The position numbers were made by a program, and so were the translations under genes. The notes beneath the pieces were generated by a model. It ran no database searches, was not told the origin of the DNA, and was given only the letters and a program-made list of their open reading frames with translations. A DNA stretch of 53,351 bases from Candidatus Methanoplasma porotermitis (GTDB lineage Archaea > Thermoplasmatota > Thermoplasmata > Methanomassiliicoccales > Methanomethylophilaceae): positions 1-53,351 of the forward strand of contig JAITOF010000021.1 in NCBI GenBank assembly GCA_031290095.1. Reading direction: 5' to 3'. This document shows, one piece after another, positions 7,946 through 17,235 of the stretch (its first letter is position 1; the number at the start of each line of letters is the position of its first letter).

Positions 7946-8757
7946 GGCACCACTTCAAACACGTACCTGTTATTTATCTCCGACGGCCTGGACACAAGCC
8001 TCATGTTGCTTCCGCGCTTCAACAGGAATTCAAACTCCTTTTCGTATTGGGTGCTGCCCGTCGTGAACGTCCCTCCTCCCTTTCCGCCCGGATAAAGTAT
8101 CTCGATCGTGGACGACTCGGGCTTGACCGCGGAGCCTACGAATTCAGAGGCGGCCTTGCCGGACACGCTGGTCGAGGTGTACCCTTTCAGGCTGAACATG
8201 TCTCCGAGATCGGATTTGCCAATGTCTCCGAACTCCGCGTTTATGTCGCACTTCCTGTACAGCGTCATTGCGGGCGTCTCCGTCTTTGCTATCGCCGAGT
8301 CGATTGCCTTTATGCTTTCGGCAGCCCTGGTCGATTCTATCGCCAGCTTTCCCGATTCCTCGCCTTGGCGCAATAACGGGTTGATGGTCTTGTATCCGTT
8401 TTTGGAATAGTCGAGGATCTCTTCCCTCTCTTCATTCGTGAGCGGAGGGTCCGTCTTGGTGTATTTCAGCGCCGTCTCCTGCACCATGTGCCCTTCGGAG
8501 TCCTTTGCAAGCACATGATTGGTCGCTTCTGCCTCCCTCCGAACCCTGCCATAGTCAGGTTTTGACTGAGGGCTGTTGTATTGCGCCAGAGGCGGATGGC
8601 CTCCCAGCCCGTAGGGCTTGCCGTAATCTATATTCTTTATCGATTCAGAAGGCGACATAGGGACGGTTTCGACTGCTTGTGCATCCCTCTCTGCCTTCTC
8701 GGCGGCCCTCGCCTCCTTCGCAGGCAGGACGTGCTCCCCCTCCTGACGGCGCTTCAT
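7942..8757 (-). CDS. ADP-ribosyltransferase toxin-like protein (ADPrib_exo_Tox fold)
   Basis: A 271-residue protein whose C-terminal half has the R-S-E signature of NAD-dependent mono-ADP-ribosyltransferases. EREEILDYSKNGYKTIN (from residue 110) is the typical helical lead-in. The catalytic Arg is R168 (LYRKCD), the STS motif is GYTSTS at 192-197, and the ExE pair is E239/E241 in QYEKEFEFLL, followed by a hydrophobic strand. The N-terminal 90 residues are charged and low in complexity. There is no signal peptide, so a cytoplasmic or phage-like effector is more likely than a classically secreted toxin. A TATA box lies at 8781-8790, and the next gene overlaps its stop by four bases. Target unknown. 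Confidence in the fold is high; the biological role is inferred. Confidence 0.8.
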   Translation of the reverse strand: MKRRQEGEHVLPAKEARAAEKAERDAQAVETVPMSPSESIKNIDYGKPYGLGGHPPLAQYNSPQSKPDYGRVRREAEATNHVLAKDSEGHMVQETALKYTKTDPPLTNEEREEILDYSKNGYKTINPLLRQGEESGKLAIESTRAAESIKAIDSAIAKTETPAMTLYRKCDINAEFGDIGKSDLGDMFSLKGYTSTSVSGKAASEFVGSAVKPESSTIEILYPGGKGGGTFTTGSTQYEKEFEFLLKRGSNMRLVSRPSEINNRYVFEVVP

Positions 8758-8780
8758 GCCTGGCTGGACTTCGGGGAGGG

Positions 8781-8790
8781 ATATAAAACG
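8781..8790 (-). promoter_or_regulatory. TATA box of the ADP-ribosyltransferase gene
   Basis: On the minus strand CGTTTTATAT lies 24-33 bases before the ATG at 8757, so the transcript is probably leaderless or nearly so. Confidence 0.6.
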
Positions 8791-8957
8791 AAAATACTAC
8801 ACTTAATCACGTGCTTGGAACCATCGCCGGCGAGGATGCCGAAGGCAATCATGTGCATGACAGTGGCCACACGCCTGTTCGTCAGGTTGCGGGTGCGCTT
8901 CGAGCGAACACGCGACAAACCACCACGTCTGCCGTCGATCGCATCGGTCAAAGAGGT

Positions 8958-9003
8958 GATATCTATGAAATCAATACAACTAATATTATGAAAAATAGAT
9001 ATC
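8958..9003. promoter_or_regulatory. Inverted repeat GATATCTAT...ATAGATATC upstream of the DUF4143 gene
   Basis: GATATCTAT (8958-8966) and ATAGATATC (8995-9003) are perfect 9-base inverted arms 28 bases apart, in the AT-rich promoter region of the gene at 9050. A TATA-like TATAATAA lies at 9021-9028, about 25 bases before the ATG. The rest of the 8758-9049 gap holds no gene I can support. Confidence 0.4.
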
Positions 9004-9049
9004 ATATTTTATGCAAAACGTATAATAAGCACAGTTTGAATTACAGTCC

Positions 9050-10321
9050 ATGAATGAATATGAGAAAAATGAGGACGTCAGAACGCTATACCGCCCAAGA
9101 GTCGTGGACGCCCGCGTCGAAGAGTACCTGTCGTCGTTCGGAGGGGTGCAGATCACAGGGCCCAAATGGTGCGGAAAGACTTGGACCGGCCTATGCCATT
9201 CCAAGTCGGCCGTCTTCATATCCGATGAGCGCAGCAGGAAGAAAGCCATCCTGTCCCCTGAAGAAGTGCTGAGAGGAGAGCGCCCCCGCCTGATAGACGA
9301 GTGGCAGGACGTGCCGAACCTTTGGGACGTCGCCCGAAACGACATCGACCGCGAGGGCGCCTCCGGCATGTATTTGTTCACAGGGTCGTCGACCCCGCCC
9401 GAGAACTCGACGTCACACACGGGGACAGGCAGGTTCGCCCGGGTCATGATGCGCCCGATGTCCCTGTTCGAGTCGGGGGACAGCACAGGCGGCATATCGC
9501 TGTCCGGGCTGTTCGGCGGCGCCGTGGTTCCGACATCTACCTCCGCCATGAGCTACAGAAAAGCCGTCGAGCTGATATGCAGAGGAGGATGGCCGTCGGG
9601 GCTGAAGACGAAGAACCCGCATCTTCCCGCGCAATACCTTGAATCCGTCATCTGGCAGGACATGTCCCGCGTCGACGGGAGGAAGAGGTCGCGTTCCACT
9701 ATGGATTCGGTGCTCAGGTCTCTCGCGAGGAACACGGCCACGTCGGTGAAGAAGTCGACGATGGCCGCAGACATGTCGAGAGATGGGAAAAAGACGTCCG
9801 AACAGACGGTCAGCAGCTATGTGGATGTCCTGAAACGCCTGTTCGTCATAGACGAGCAGGAACCGTGGAACCCGAGGCTGCGCTCCAAATCCCGCGTCCG
9901 CAGCACTGCGAAAAAGCACTTCATCGACCCCTCTTTGGCGGTCGCCGCCCTTGGTGCCGACGCAGAGGCGATAATCGACGACCCGGGCTATGCAGGATTT
10001 CTTTTCGAGTCCCTTTGCTACAGGGACCTCAGCGTATACGCGTCGGCGCTCGGAGGCAAAGTCAAGTACTTCGGAGACTCCAACAAGTTCGAGATAGACC
10101 AGATAATCGAGCTGGGAAACGGGAGGTGGGGCGCCGCCGAGGTGAAGCTGGGAGGTGACGAGCTGGACAAGGCCGCCAGCAACCTGTTGAAGCTGAAGGA
10201 TAAGGTCGACGGAGCCAAGACCCCCTCGTTCCTCATGATACTGACGGCGACGGGGGAGCTGTCGTACACCCGCAAAGAAGACGGGGTCGCCGTGGTGCCC
10301 GTCGATCTCCTAGGCCCCTGA
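9050..10321 (+). CDS. AAA+ ATPase with DUF4143 (PD-(D/E)XK-like C-terminus)
   Basis: A 423-residue member of the archaeal/bacterial ATPase family annotated AAA_14 plus DUF4143. The N-terminal ATPase has a Walker A-like GPKWCGKTWTG (about residue 37) and a Walker B-like PRLIDEWQDVPNLWD. The C-terminal DUF4143 part ends with a restriction-nuclease-like core, FEIDQIIELGNGRWGAAEVKLGG. The phosphate-binding loop departs from the textbook GxxxxGKS/T but is usual for this family. Members are widespread and poorly understood; some are linked to mobile DNA or defence. The start is the first ATG after a TATA-like site. It is divergent from the ADP-ribosyltransferase, sharing a 290-base regulatory gap. 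Confidence 0.87.
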   Translation: MNEYEKNEDVRTLYRPRVVDARVEEYLSSFGGVQITGPKWCGKTWTGLCHSKSAVFISDERSRKKAILSPEEVLRGERPRLIDEWQDVPNLWDVARNDIDREGASGMYLFTGSSTPPENSTSHTGTGRFARVMMRPMSLFESGDSTGGISLSGLFGGAVVPTSTSAMSYRKAVELICRGGWPSGLKTKNPHLPAQYLESVIWQDMSRVDGRKRSRSTMDSVLRSLARNTATSVKKSTMAADMSRDGKKTSEQTVSSYVDVLKRLFVIDEQEPWNPRLRSKSRVRSTAKKHFIDPSLAVAALGADAEAIIDDPGYAGFLFESLCYRDLSVYASALGGKVKYFGDSNKFEIDQIIELGNGRWGAAEVKLGGDELDKAASNLLKLKDKVDGAKTPSFLMILTATGELSYTRKEDGVAVVPVDLLGP

Positions 10322-10398
10322 GCGTAGCGCGGGCCGTCTGCGGCAGGCCGCCCGTTCAAAGGTGAGGTTGTAAATATCCAACAGAGGATACGCCGCCG

Positions 10399-11793
10399 AT
10401 GAACATCAAAAGGAGCGCAGGAGCTGTGATGATGCTCTCCGTGGTCATGATGTCCGGCGCCGTGGACGGCATCGACGGCAGCATAGTGAACGTCGCCCTG
10501 CCTACCCTTGCCGACGAGTTCGCCACCGACATGGGGACCGTGTCGTGGATCTCCGCGGTGTATTTCCTAATGCTTGCGGGCCTTCTCCTGACCTTCGGGC
10601 GCATAGCCATGAACGGCGCCGTCAGGAAGGTGCTTGTGGGCGGGCTCGTGCTTTTCACATCGAGCTCGCTGTTGTGCGGGCTCTCGGACTCGTTCCTCGT
10701 ACTGATGGCGTTCCGCGCCCTCCAGGGCGTTGGCGCGGCGGCCATCGGCGCGGCGGCGCCGATGCTCTGCGTCAGATATGTCCCTAGAGAGATGATGGGG
10801 ACTGCGATGGGCGTCCTCATCATGGGATGGTCGGTCGGGTTCGGCGTCGGCCCCGTGATCGGCGGCTACTTGCTGGAAGCAGCCTCGTGGCATTGGGTGT
10901 TCTTCATAAACATACCGATAGGCGTCGCCGCAGTCGCCCTCGCGTTCTTCGCGGTCCCGTCGGACGGCGGATACTCAGGCGAGCCTCTGGACTTCCGTGG
11001 CGCGGCGCTTCTGTTCGCCGCCGTGTCCGCAGGGGCGCTCGCCTTGGAAAGGGTGCAATACCCTGGCGAAGGCGCGATATCAGGAGCATGCGCCGTGCTC
11101 TGCGCGCTGTCCCTTGCTCTTTTCGTCGCGTGGGAGGCGAGATGCGGGCATCCCCTCCTCAACGTCAGGGCGTTCAGGCACGTGCCGTTCGACCTCGTCT
11201 ACGTCTCGTACGTGGTTCTGAACCTGGTGTACATCGGGATCTTCTACCTCCTTCCGTTCTATGCATCGACCGTTCTGAAGCTCGACCCCTCGACTACAGG
11301 GTTGATGCTTCTGGCGCCGTCGGTCGTGACAGTAGCTCTGTGCATCCCTATGTCGAGATGGTCTGACCGTACGCGGAGGAGACCGTTCTGCATGGCGGCG
11401 TGCGCATCCCTCTTTCTCGCCTGCGTCGCGCTCGTCGCGTCCGGCATGGGAGGGGCGTGGGTCTGGCTGGCCGCCGCTTTGGTGTTCATGGGGCTGACAT
11501 GGGCGCTGTGCGGGGGGCCGATGGCGGGCCGCGTCGTCGAGACGGTGAAGGGAGAGAGCCAGGAGATGGCGTCTTCTCTGATGTACGAGGCGGTGTACAT
11601 CGGATGCGTCCTCGGAGTCGCGCTTTTCGCCCTGACGTTCTCGATCGGGGCCGGCACCGGCGGCATGGACTTCGCGGACATAGGGGAGCGCGCCTTCAGA
11701 GACGGGTTCACAGTCGCGATGCTTGCGGGCGCGGCGATGTCAGCGGCCATAGCCGCGGCATCGCTCATTGTGAAAGAGCCGAAGCATGGATGA
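10399..11793 (+). CDS. MFS transporter, DHA2-type drug/proton antiporter
   Basis: A 464-residue, highly hydrophobic protein with about 14 predicted membrane helices, the size and topology of the DHA2 branch of the major facilitator superfamily. The first helix carries the family motif DGSIVNVALPTLADEF. A motif-A-like loop (FGRIAMNGAVRKVLVGG) and GWSVGFGVGPVIGGYL in helix 5 (motif C, antiporter type) are visible. It most likely exports hydrophobic compounds or dyes using the proton gradient. A TATA-like GTAAATATCC lies about 30 bases before the ATG. Substrate cannot be read from sequence. Confidence 0.9.
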   Translation: MNIKRSAGAVMMLSVVMMSGAVDGIDGSIVNVALPTLADEFATDMGTVSWISAVYFLMLAGLLLTFGRIAMNGAVRKVLVGGLVLFTSSSLLCGLSDSFLVLMAFRALQGVGAAAIGAAAPMLCVRYVPREMMGTAMGVLIMGWSVGFGVGPVIGGYLLEAASWHWVFFINIPIGVAAVALAFFAVPSDGGYSGEPLDFRGAALLFAAVSAGALALERVQYPGEGAISGACAVLCALSLALFVAWEARCGHPLLNVRAFRHVPFDLVYVSYVVLNLVYIGIFYLLPFYASTVLKLDPSTTGLMLLAPSVVTVALCIPMSRWSDRTRRRPFCMAACASLFLACVALVASGMGGAWVWLAAALVFMGLTWALCGGPMAGRVVETVKGESQEMASSLMYEAVYIGCVLGVALFALTFSIGAGTGGMDFADIGERAFRDGFTVAMLAGAAMSAAIAAASLIVKEPKHG

Positions 11794-11813
11794 CGCGTGC
11801 CTCCACTCCGAAC

Positions 11814-11822
11814 AATATATAT
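11814..11822 (+). promoter_or_regulatory. TATA box of leuS
   Basis: AATATATAT sits 35-43 bases before the leuS ATG at 11857. It lies inside the in-frame upstream extension that starts at GTG 11797, which is why the ATG is preferred. Confidence 0.65.
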
Positions 11823-11856
11823 CAGACACGCCCGTTCACGCGAACAAGGTAGTCAG

Positions 11857-14730
11857 ATGGCTTACGATCACAACGCATCCGAAGAGAGGTGGCAATCCGA
11901 ATGGGCAAGACATGGTCTCGACCGCGCGGAGAGAGACGAGAGCAAGCCCAAGTTCATGATCATCTTCGCTTATCCCGGCGTCACGGGCTTCCTTCATGTG
12001 GGCCATCTCAGAGGATATACTTACGCGGACGCCATCGGCCGCTACAAGCGCATGACCGGCCACAACGTGCTGTTTCCGGTTGGCACGCATGCCACCGGGA
12101 ACGGGGCTATAAGCTTAGCCGCCCGAGTCGCCAAGAACGACGAGGATCTTATCGAGTATCTTCTTAGAAACGGCTGCCCGGAGGACAAATTAGAAGATTT
12201 GAAGGATCCTGTCAAAGTGGTGGAGTTCTTCAACTCCGTGTACGTCAACGACTATTGGAAGAGGTTCGGGTTCCTTGCAGACTGGAGAAGGTTCACGTGC
12301 ACCGTCAATCCGGATTACGGGAAGTTCATACAGTGGCAGTTCAGGAAGCTGATGGACAAAGGGCTCTTGATGCAAAAACCTTATTTCGCGCCCGCCTGCC
12401 CCAGTTGCGGCCCTGTCGCCGTCGATGCCTCCGAGACCGACATCTCGAAAGGCGGGAACGCCGAGACGCAGGAGTACACCCTGCTGAAATTCAAACACGG
12501 GGACGAGTTCCTGGTCGCTGCCACCCTCAGGCCCGAGACTGTATACGGGCAGGTATGCTTCTGGGTGAACCCCGATGCAGAATATTCGAAGATAAGCAAG
12601 GACGGCGAGACGTGGATCGTCTCTCGGCAGGCCGAGGAGAAGCTGCGCCTCCAGAAGGACGGGGTAGAGCATGTCGGCTCGATATCTGGAGAGGAGATGA
12701 TAGGATGGACGTGCGAAGCCCCGATGATACGCCGTAGCATACCTGTGCTCCCTGCGTCGTTCTGCGACCCGAACGTCGGAACCGGGCTCGTCACCTCGGT
12801 CCCGTCGGACGCCCCTGACGACTGGATATCGCTGCAGGCGTTGAAGAACGACCCTGCGACGGCTTCGAAATACAAGCTCTCCCAAGAGCTTTTGGATTCT
12901 GTGGCCCCCGTGTCTATAATCAGAATGGAGGGGTACGGCGAGTTCCCCGCAAAGGACGTCATAGAGAGGATGGGCATCAAAGAGCCTGGAGACCCTCTGC
13001 TCGCGGATGCCAAGAAGCAGGTCTACAAGGACGGATACCACACAGGAAGGATGAACGACGCCTGCGGCCCGTTCGCCGGCATGAGGGTCGAAGACGCCAA
13101 AGAGAGAATGAAGCAGGCTATGGTGGACGCGGGAGAGGCAGAGGCCTTCCACGATCTCACCGAGGAAGTAGTATGCAGATGCGGGCGCCCTGTGCACATC
13201 CGACGCATAGACGACCAATGGTTCATCGACTACGGCAACGGAGAGCTTACCGAGAGGACGTCCGAGCATTGCCGCGCAATGGACATCTACCCGTCGGATT
13301 TCTACGAGAACGTCCACGCAACGCTCAGATGGTTCCGCGAAAGGGCCTGCGTAAGGCAGGGCAACTGGCTGGGCACCAGGTTCCCTTTCGACGACAAGTG
13401 GATAATAGAGGCCATCTCCGACTCCACGCTGTACCCCTTGTATTATACGATCTCGATGTACGCCAACGACGGCCGCATATCCCCGGAGACCATGACAGAG
13501 GAGTTCTTCGACCCTGTCGTTCTTGGAAAGGGGGACGCGTCCGACGTCTCTCGCGGCACAGGAGTCGGCGTCGCGCTCTTGGAGCAGATCCGGAAGGACG
13601 TGGAGTATTGGTATCCTCTCGACGTCAACCTCGGCGGGAAAGAGCATATGACCGTGCACTTCCCTGTGTTCCTGTTCAACCATCGCGCCATACTCCCTGA
13701 CAGCATGCAGCCCAAGGGGATCGTCGTCAATTGGTACATAACCGGCAGGAAGAACAAGATATCCAAGTCCAAAGGCGGGGCGCAGCCCATACCAGGGGCG
13801 GCGGCGGAGTTCGGAGTCGACAGCATGCGCCTGTACTATGCCAACGTCGCCTCCATGTTCGTCGACGTGGAATGGTCCGAGGAGGCCGTGTTCACGTACC
13901 GTCAAAGATTAGAGAGGATAGTCGGCACGATCGAGGACCTCATCGCGGCGGAAGGAGGAGACAGCCCCGCAGGGATAGATGCCTGGCTTGCGTCCGCTTT
14001 CAGCCGGCGCATGGAGGATTTCGTCAATGCGATGGAGAAGTACGACCTTCGCCAAGCCTCCACCGTCGCCTACTTCGAGATGCTCAACGACATCAGGTGG
14101 TATTCCAGAAGGGGCGGACGAAGCAGATCGGCAGTCACAGAGGCTCTGAGGATGTGGATATCGTGTCTGACGCCCATCACGCCGCACGCCGCAGAGGAGC
14201 TTTGGAGCAAAGCCGGGTTCGAAGGGCTCGCGTCCTCAGCCCTGATGCCGCAGGCCGGCAAGAGGGACGCGGTCGCAGAATATGGGGAGAAGTTCCTCGA
14301 AGACCTTATGTCCGACGTCGCCCAGATTAGGAAGGTCGCCGGAGCGGACGCCACCAAGATGATCATCTACACTGCGCCGTCCTGGAAGAAGGAAGTCATA
14401 CGGTTCGCGGCAGAGATGAAAGAACAGGGGACCCTTGACATCCCGTCTCTGACCAAGAGGTGCATGGCTGACGAGTCCATGAGGAAGAACGGCAAGGCCG
14501 TTTCCGAATTTGTGAAGAAGGCAGTCACCGACGCGGTCAGGACCTCTTCGGACCTTTCTGTAGTCGCAGGACTGGACGAGACCTCGTTCTTGCAGTCTGC
14601 GGCACGCTTCCTGTCCTCGGAGCTCGGAACAGAGGTCGCGGTGGCGTCGGCCGACGAGAAGGACCTCTACGACCCGCATGGCAAGTCCCGTGCGGCGATA
14701 CCAGGAAGGCCTGCCGTCCTGCTCGAGTGA
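11857..14730 (+). CDS. leuS: Leucyl-tRNA synthetase, archaeal/eukaryotic type
   Basis: A 957-residue class I aminoacyl-tRNA synthetase that charges tRNA-Leu. The HIGH motif is HVGH at residues 47-50 in YPGVTGFLHVGHLRGY and the KMSKS equivalent is KISKS near residue 635. Zinc-binding cysteines (CPSCGP) and an editing insertion are present between them. Length and organisation match archaeal LeuRS, not the shorter bacterial form. The start at MAYDHN is supported by the TATA box at 11814-11822; the in-frame GTG at 11797 precedes the likely transcription start. The stop is separated by one base from that of the convergent ubiX. Confidence 0.97.
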   Translation: MAYDHNASEERWQSEWARHGLDRAERDESKPKFMIIFAYPGVTGFLHVGHLRGYTYADAIGRYKRMTGHNVLFPVGTHATGNGAISLAARVAKNDEDLIEYLLRNGCPEDKLEDLKDPVKVVEFFNSVYVNDYWKRFGFLADWRRFTCTVNPDYGKFIQWQFRKLMDKGLLMQKPYFAPACPSCGPVAVDASETDISKGGNAETQEYTLLKFKHGDEFLVAATLRPETVYGQVCFWVNPDAEYSKISKDGETWIVSRQAEEKLRLQKDGVEHVGSISGEEMIGWTCEAPMIRRSIPVLPASFCDPNVGTGLVTSVPSDAPDDWISLQALKNDPATASKYKLSQELLDSVAPVSIIRMEGYGEFPAKDVIERMGIKEPGDPLLADAKKQVYKDGYHTGRMNDACGPFAGMRVEDAKERMKQAMVDAGEAEAFHDLTEEVVCRCGRPVHIRRIDDQWFIDYGNGELTERTSEHCRAMDIYPSDFYENVHATLRWFRERACVRQGNWLGTRFPFDDKWIIEAISDSTLYPLYYTISMYANDGRISPETMTEEFFDPVVLGKGDASDVSRGTGVGVALLEQIRKDVEYWYPLDVNLGGKEHMTVHFPVFLFNHRAILPDSMQPKGIVVNWYITGRKNKISKSKGGAQPIPGAAAEFGVDSMRLYYANVASMFVDVEWSEEAVFTYRQRLERIVGTIEDLIAAEGGDSPAGIDAWLASAFSRRMEDFVNAMEKYDLRQASTVAYFEMLNDIRWYSRRGGRSRSAVTEALRMWISCLTPITPHAAEELWSKAGFEGLASSALMPQAGKRDAVAEYGEKFLEDLMSDVAQIRKVAGADATKMIIYTAPSWKKEVIRFAAEMKEQGTLDIPSLTKRCMADESMRKNGKAVSEFVKKAVTDAVRTSSDLSVVAGLDETSFLQSAARFLSSELGTEVAVASADEKDLYDPHGKSRAAIPGRPAVLLE

Positions 14731-14731
14731 G

Positions 14732-15274
14732 TCAGCCCCATCGCCTGAAGAGGCTGTTCTCTATCCCGGCGGCGTCGAGGCATTTTCCCACGACGAAGTC
14801 GACCATGTCGTCAACGCTGGTCGGCCCAGGGTAGAACCCGGGGTTGGCATCGAGGATCACGGCCCCGCAACGAGCGAGCTTCAACTCGTTCTCGAGCATT
14901 ATTTGACTCTTAGGGGTCTCGCGCGGAACAAGTATGAGATCCCTCCTCTCCTTCAAGCACACGGCGACCGTTCTGGATATCAAGGTGTCCGCGATGCCGC
15001 ATGCGAACTTCGCAATCGAAGAAGAGCTGCACGGCGCGACGAACATCCTGTCTATTTTGAACGACCCTGAGGATATCGGCGCCGCAAGGTCGTCGTCTCC
15101 GCAGACTATGTCGGCCAGGTCCTCGACGTCCTCGACAGACATGCCCGTCTCGGCAAGTACTATCTGCTTCGCCGTCTCCGAGAGCACGAGGATCTTCTCT
15201 CCAGGAAGCTCTTCCAGGAGCCTTATCCCGTATATGCTTCCAGAAGCTCCGGTGATCGCCACAACGCTGCGCAT
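14732..15274 (-). CDS. ubiX: Flavin prenyltransferase UbiX/Pad1
   Basis: A 180-residue flavoprotein-fold enzyme that prenylates FMN to make the cofactor of UbiD-type decarboxylases. Family motifs are the N-terminal VVAITGASGSIYGIRLLEEL, the loop VAPCSSSSIAKFACGIADTL, and RRDLILVPRETPKS. Length is normal. It starts four bases after the aCPSF1 stop on the same strand, so it is probably co-transcribed with that gene. No UbiD partner is in the window. Confidence 0.95.
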   Translation of the reverse strand: MRSVVAITGASGSIYGIRLLEELPGEKILVLSETAKQIVLAETGMSVEDVEDLADIVCGDDDLAAPISSGSFKIDRMFVAPCSSSSIAKFACGIADTLISRTVAVCLKERRDLILVPRETPKSQIMLENELKLARCGAVILDANPGFYPGPTSVDDMVDFVVGKCLDAAGIENSLFRRWG

Positions 15275-15278
15275 GGCG

Positions 15279-17183
15279 TCACCTGAGCCTTATGGTCTCC
15301 AGGTTCATGGGGGCCCTCGTCTCTATGTTGAACTTCTTGTAGATGGACGACGCGAGGTCTGTGCATTTGCGGTCCTCGCCATGCCCGATGATTATGCGGT
15401 CGGGCCGGGGTTCGAGGGACGAGATATATTTCATAAGCTGCTTGCGGTCAGAGTGCCCGGAGAAACCGTCCACGGTCACGCGGTTCATTTTTATGCTCAG
15501 GTCGATGGATCTGCCCTTGTGGTTGAGAGTTATGTCCGGACGCCCTCTCTGTATGGTGCGCCCTATGCTCCCTTCAGACTGATACCCTACGAAGAGCAGG
15601 GAGTTCTTCGGCTCGTCTGCCCACTCCCTGAAGTATTCGAGCACCGGGCCTCCTGACATCATGCCGCTGGTAGCGAGGACGATGCATGGGTCGGGAGAGT
15701 GGCATATCTCCTCCCTCATCATAGAAGTCTCCACGCGCTTGAATATCGGCGAAAGGAAGGGGTTCTCGTTCTGCTGGAATATCTGGGTCCTGAGCTGGCT
15801 GTTCAGGTACTCGGGGTATGCCGTGTGGATGGCCGTGGCCTCCCATATCATGCCGTCCAGGTAAACCGGGACTTTGGGCATCTTCCCTGTGCGCATGAGC
15901 TCTTCGAGGACGAGCATGACCTCTTGGGACCTCCCTACCGCAAAGACGGGAATCAGAACTTTGCCGCCTAGCTCTGCGGCATGCTGAAGGATGTCGCGCA
16001 TCTCGTCGGACGCATCGACCCTTGACGGCTGGACGTCGTTATGTCCGCCGTACGTAGACTCGATGACCAACGTCTCCAGCCTCGGGAAACGGTTGTTGGC
16101 AGGGTTGAACAGCCAGGTCTTCTCGTATTTCGTGTCGCCGGAGAAAGCGACGTTGTGCAACCCGTCGCCTATGTGGAAATGCGCTATCGCAGAGCCGAGT
16201 ATGTGTCCTGCGTTGTGGAATGTGAGCCTCACGTCGGGGGCTATGTCCGTGGTCTCGTTGTACTTCAACGTTATGGTGTGAAGTATCTCCTTTCTGACAT
16301 GCTGCGCCTCGTACTGGTTCTTTCTTGCCTCTCCATACCCGAGCTTGATGTTGTCCAGCTGCAACAAAGCCATGAGGTCCCTTGTAGGGGGGGTGCAGTA
16401 CACCGGCCCTTCGTAGCCGTATTTAAACAGGGCAGGGAGCGTGCCGCAGTGGTCGAGGTGCGCGTGCGTGACGACTACCGCGTCTATGTCGCTGAGGGGG
16501 TTAGCCTCAGGTATCCCGAAGTAGGGGGTTGAGTCGCTACCCGGGTCCAGGCCGCAATCGATGAGCACCCTGCTGTCTCTGGTGGTAAGGAGCGTGGCGG
16601 ACCTGCCGACCTGGCGGAAGCCGCCCATGGTGGTCATCCTGACCCACTGCTCTCCGTCCCTGGTGGCCCTGACGAGCCTTCTCGCGACATGCCTTAGCAT
16701 AGCGTGCCTCTCCTCGTGATAGGTGCGCAGATATCCTCTCACGTCCGACACTGTCTTGGACGGTATCGGCGGGGCGCGGATGACTTTGACGTTCCATCCT
16801 GTCTCCTTTTTAATCTCCGAAAGGAGCTGGCCCTCCTTGCCTACGACTTCGTTGGGGTTTATAGCCTCGATCACGGCCTCTCCCGTGTCCTCGATGAAGT
16901 TTATGTCGAACACCTCGGCGGTGTCAGGAATCATGGTCAACATCCTCTCCCTGACCTTCTCGGGGTCCTCGAGGCTCGAGGGGTCCGGCCTGATGTCGAC
17001 CCTTCTCCTGAGGTTCTGGGCCAGCATTCGAGGTATGGCGTCGTTGGACGAGAACTTGTCGTACTCGCCCGTGTATATTACTATAACAGAGCCCTCGAAC
17101 TCTATCCCTGAGACATTCATGTCGTCGGGGACCAGCTTCCTGACATCGTCCCTAAGGCTCTCGAACAATCTATCTGGGTTCAT
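15279..17183 (-). CDS. fttA: aCPSF1 / FttA, KH-domain beta-CASP ribonuclease and termination factor
   Basis: A 634-residue archaeal CPSF73 homologue, known to cleave nascent RNA and terminate archaeal transcription. The N-terminal ~180 residues hold two KH-type domains (NPNEVVGKEGQLLSEIKKETGW is the second). The metallo-beta-lactamase core follows with DCGLDPG and the zinc motif THAHLDHCG. The beta-CASP domain includes ESTYGGHN, VFAVGRSQEVMLVLE, ATSGMM and FSGHSDR. All expected metal ligands appear present. A TATA-like CATTATAACTT precedes the start. Upstream lies the proteasome beta gene, downstream ubiX. Confidence 0.96.
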   Translation of the reverse strand: MNPDRLFESLRDDVRKLVPDDMNVSGIEFEGSVIVIYTGEYDKFSSNDAIPRMLAQNLRRRVDIRPDPSSLEDPEKVRERMLTMIPDTAEVFDINFIEDTGEAVIEAINPNEVVGKEGQLLSEIKKETGWNVKVIRAPPIPSKTVSDVRGYLRTYHEERHAMLRHVARRLVRATRDGEQWVRMTTMGGFRQVGRSATLLTTRDSRVLIDCGLDPGSDSTPYFGIPEANPLSDIDAVVVTHAHLDHCGTLPALFKYGYEGPVYCTPPTRDLMALLQLDNIKLGYGEARKNQYEAQHVRKEILHTITLKYNETTDIAPDVRLTFHNAGHILGSAIAHFHIGDGLHNVAFSGDTKYEKTWLFNPANNRFPRLETLVIESTYGGHNDVQPSRVDASDEMRDILQHAAELGGKVLIPVFAVGRSQEVMLVLEELMRTGKMPKVPVYLDGMIWEATAIHTAYPEYLNSQLRTQIFQQNENPFLSPIFKRVETSMMREEICHSPDPCIVLATSGMMSGGPVLEYFREWADEPKNSLLFVGYQSEGSIGRTIQRGRPDITLNHKGRSIDLSIKMNRVTVDGFSGHSDRKQLMKYISSLEPRPDRIIIGHGEDRKCTDLASSIYKKFNIETRAPMNLETIRLR

Positions 17184-17235
17184 ATGAAATCCTACTGAAG
17201 TTATAATGGTGAGAAAGGGTTTGTTGTTTGTAGAA

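Noticed and set aside
8754-9005. 83-codon ORF upstream of and overlapping the ADP-ribosyltransferase start
   Set aside because: It overlaps by ATGA, but the TATA box of the toxin-like gene lies inside it and the product looks random and Arg-rich. It could still be a small leader gene.
11797-11856. GTG start giving LeuRS 20 extra residues
   Set aside because: The TATA box lies inside this stretch and the extra residues do not resemble LeuRS.
12190-13905. 571-codon open frame antisense to leuS
   Set aside because: It is the complement of a clear LeuRS with all motifs; long antisense frames are common at this GC content.
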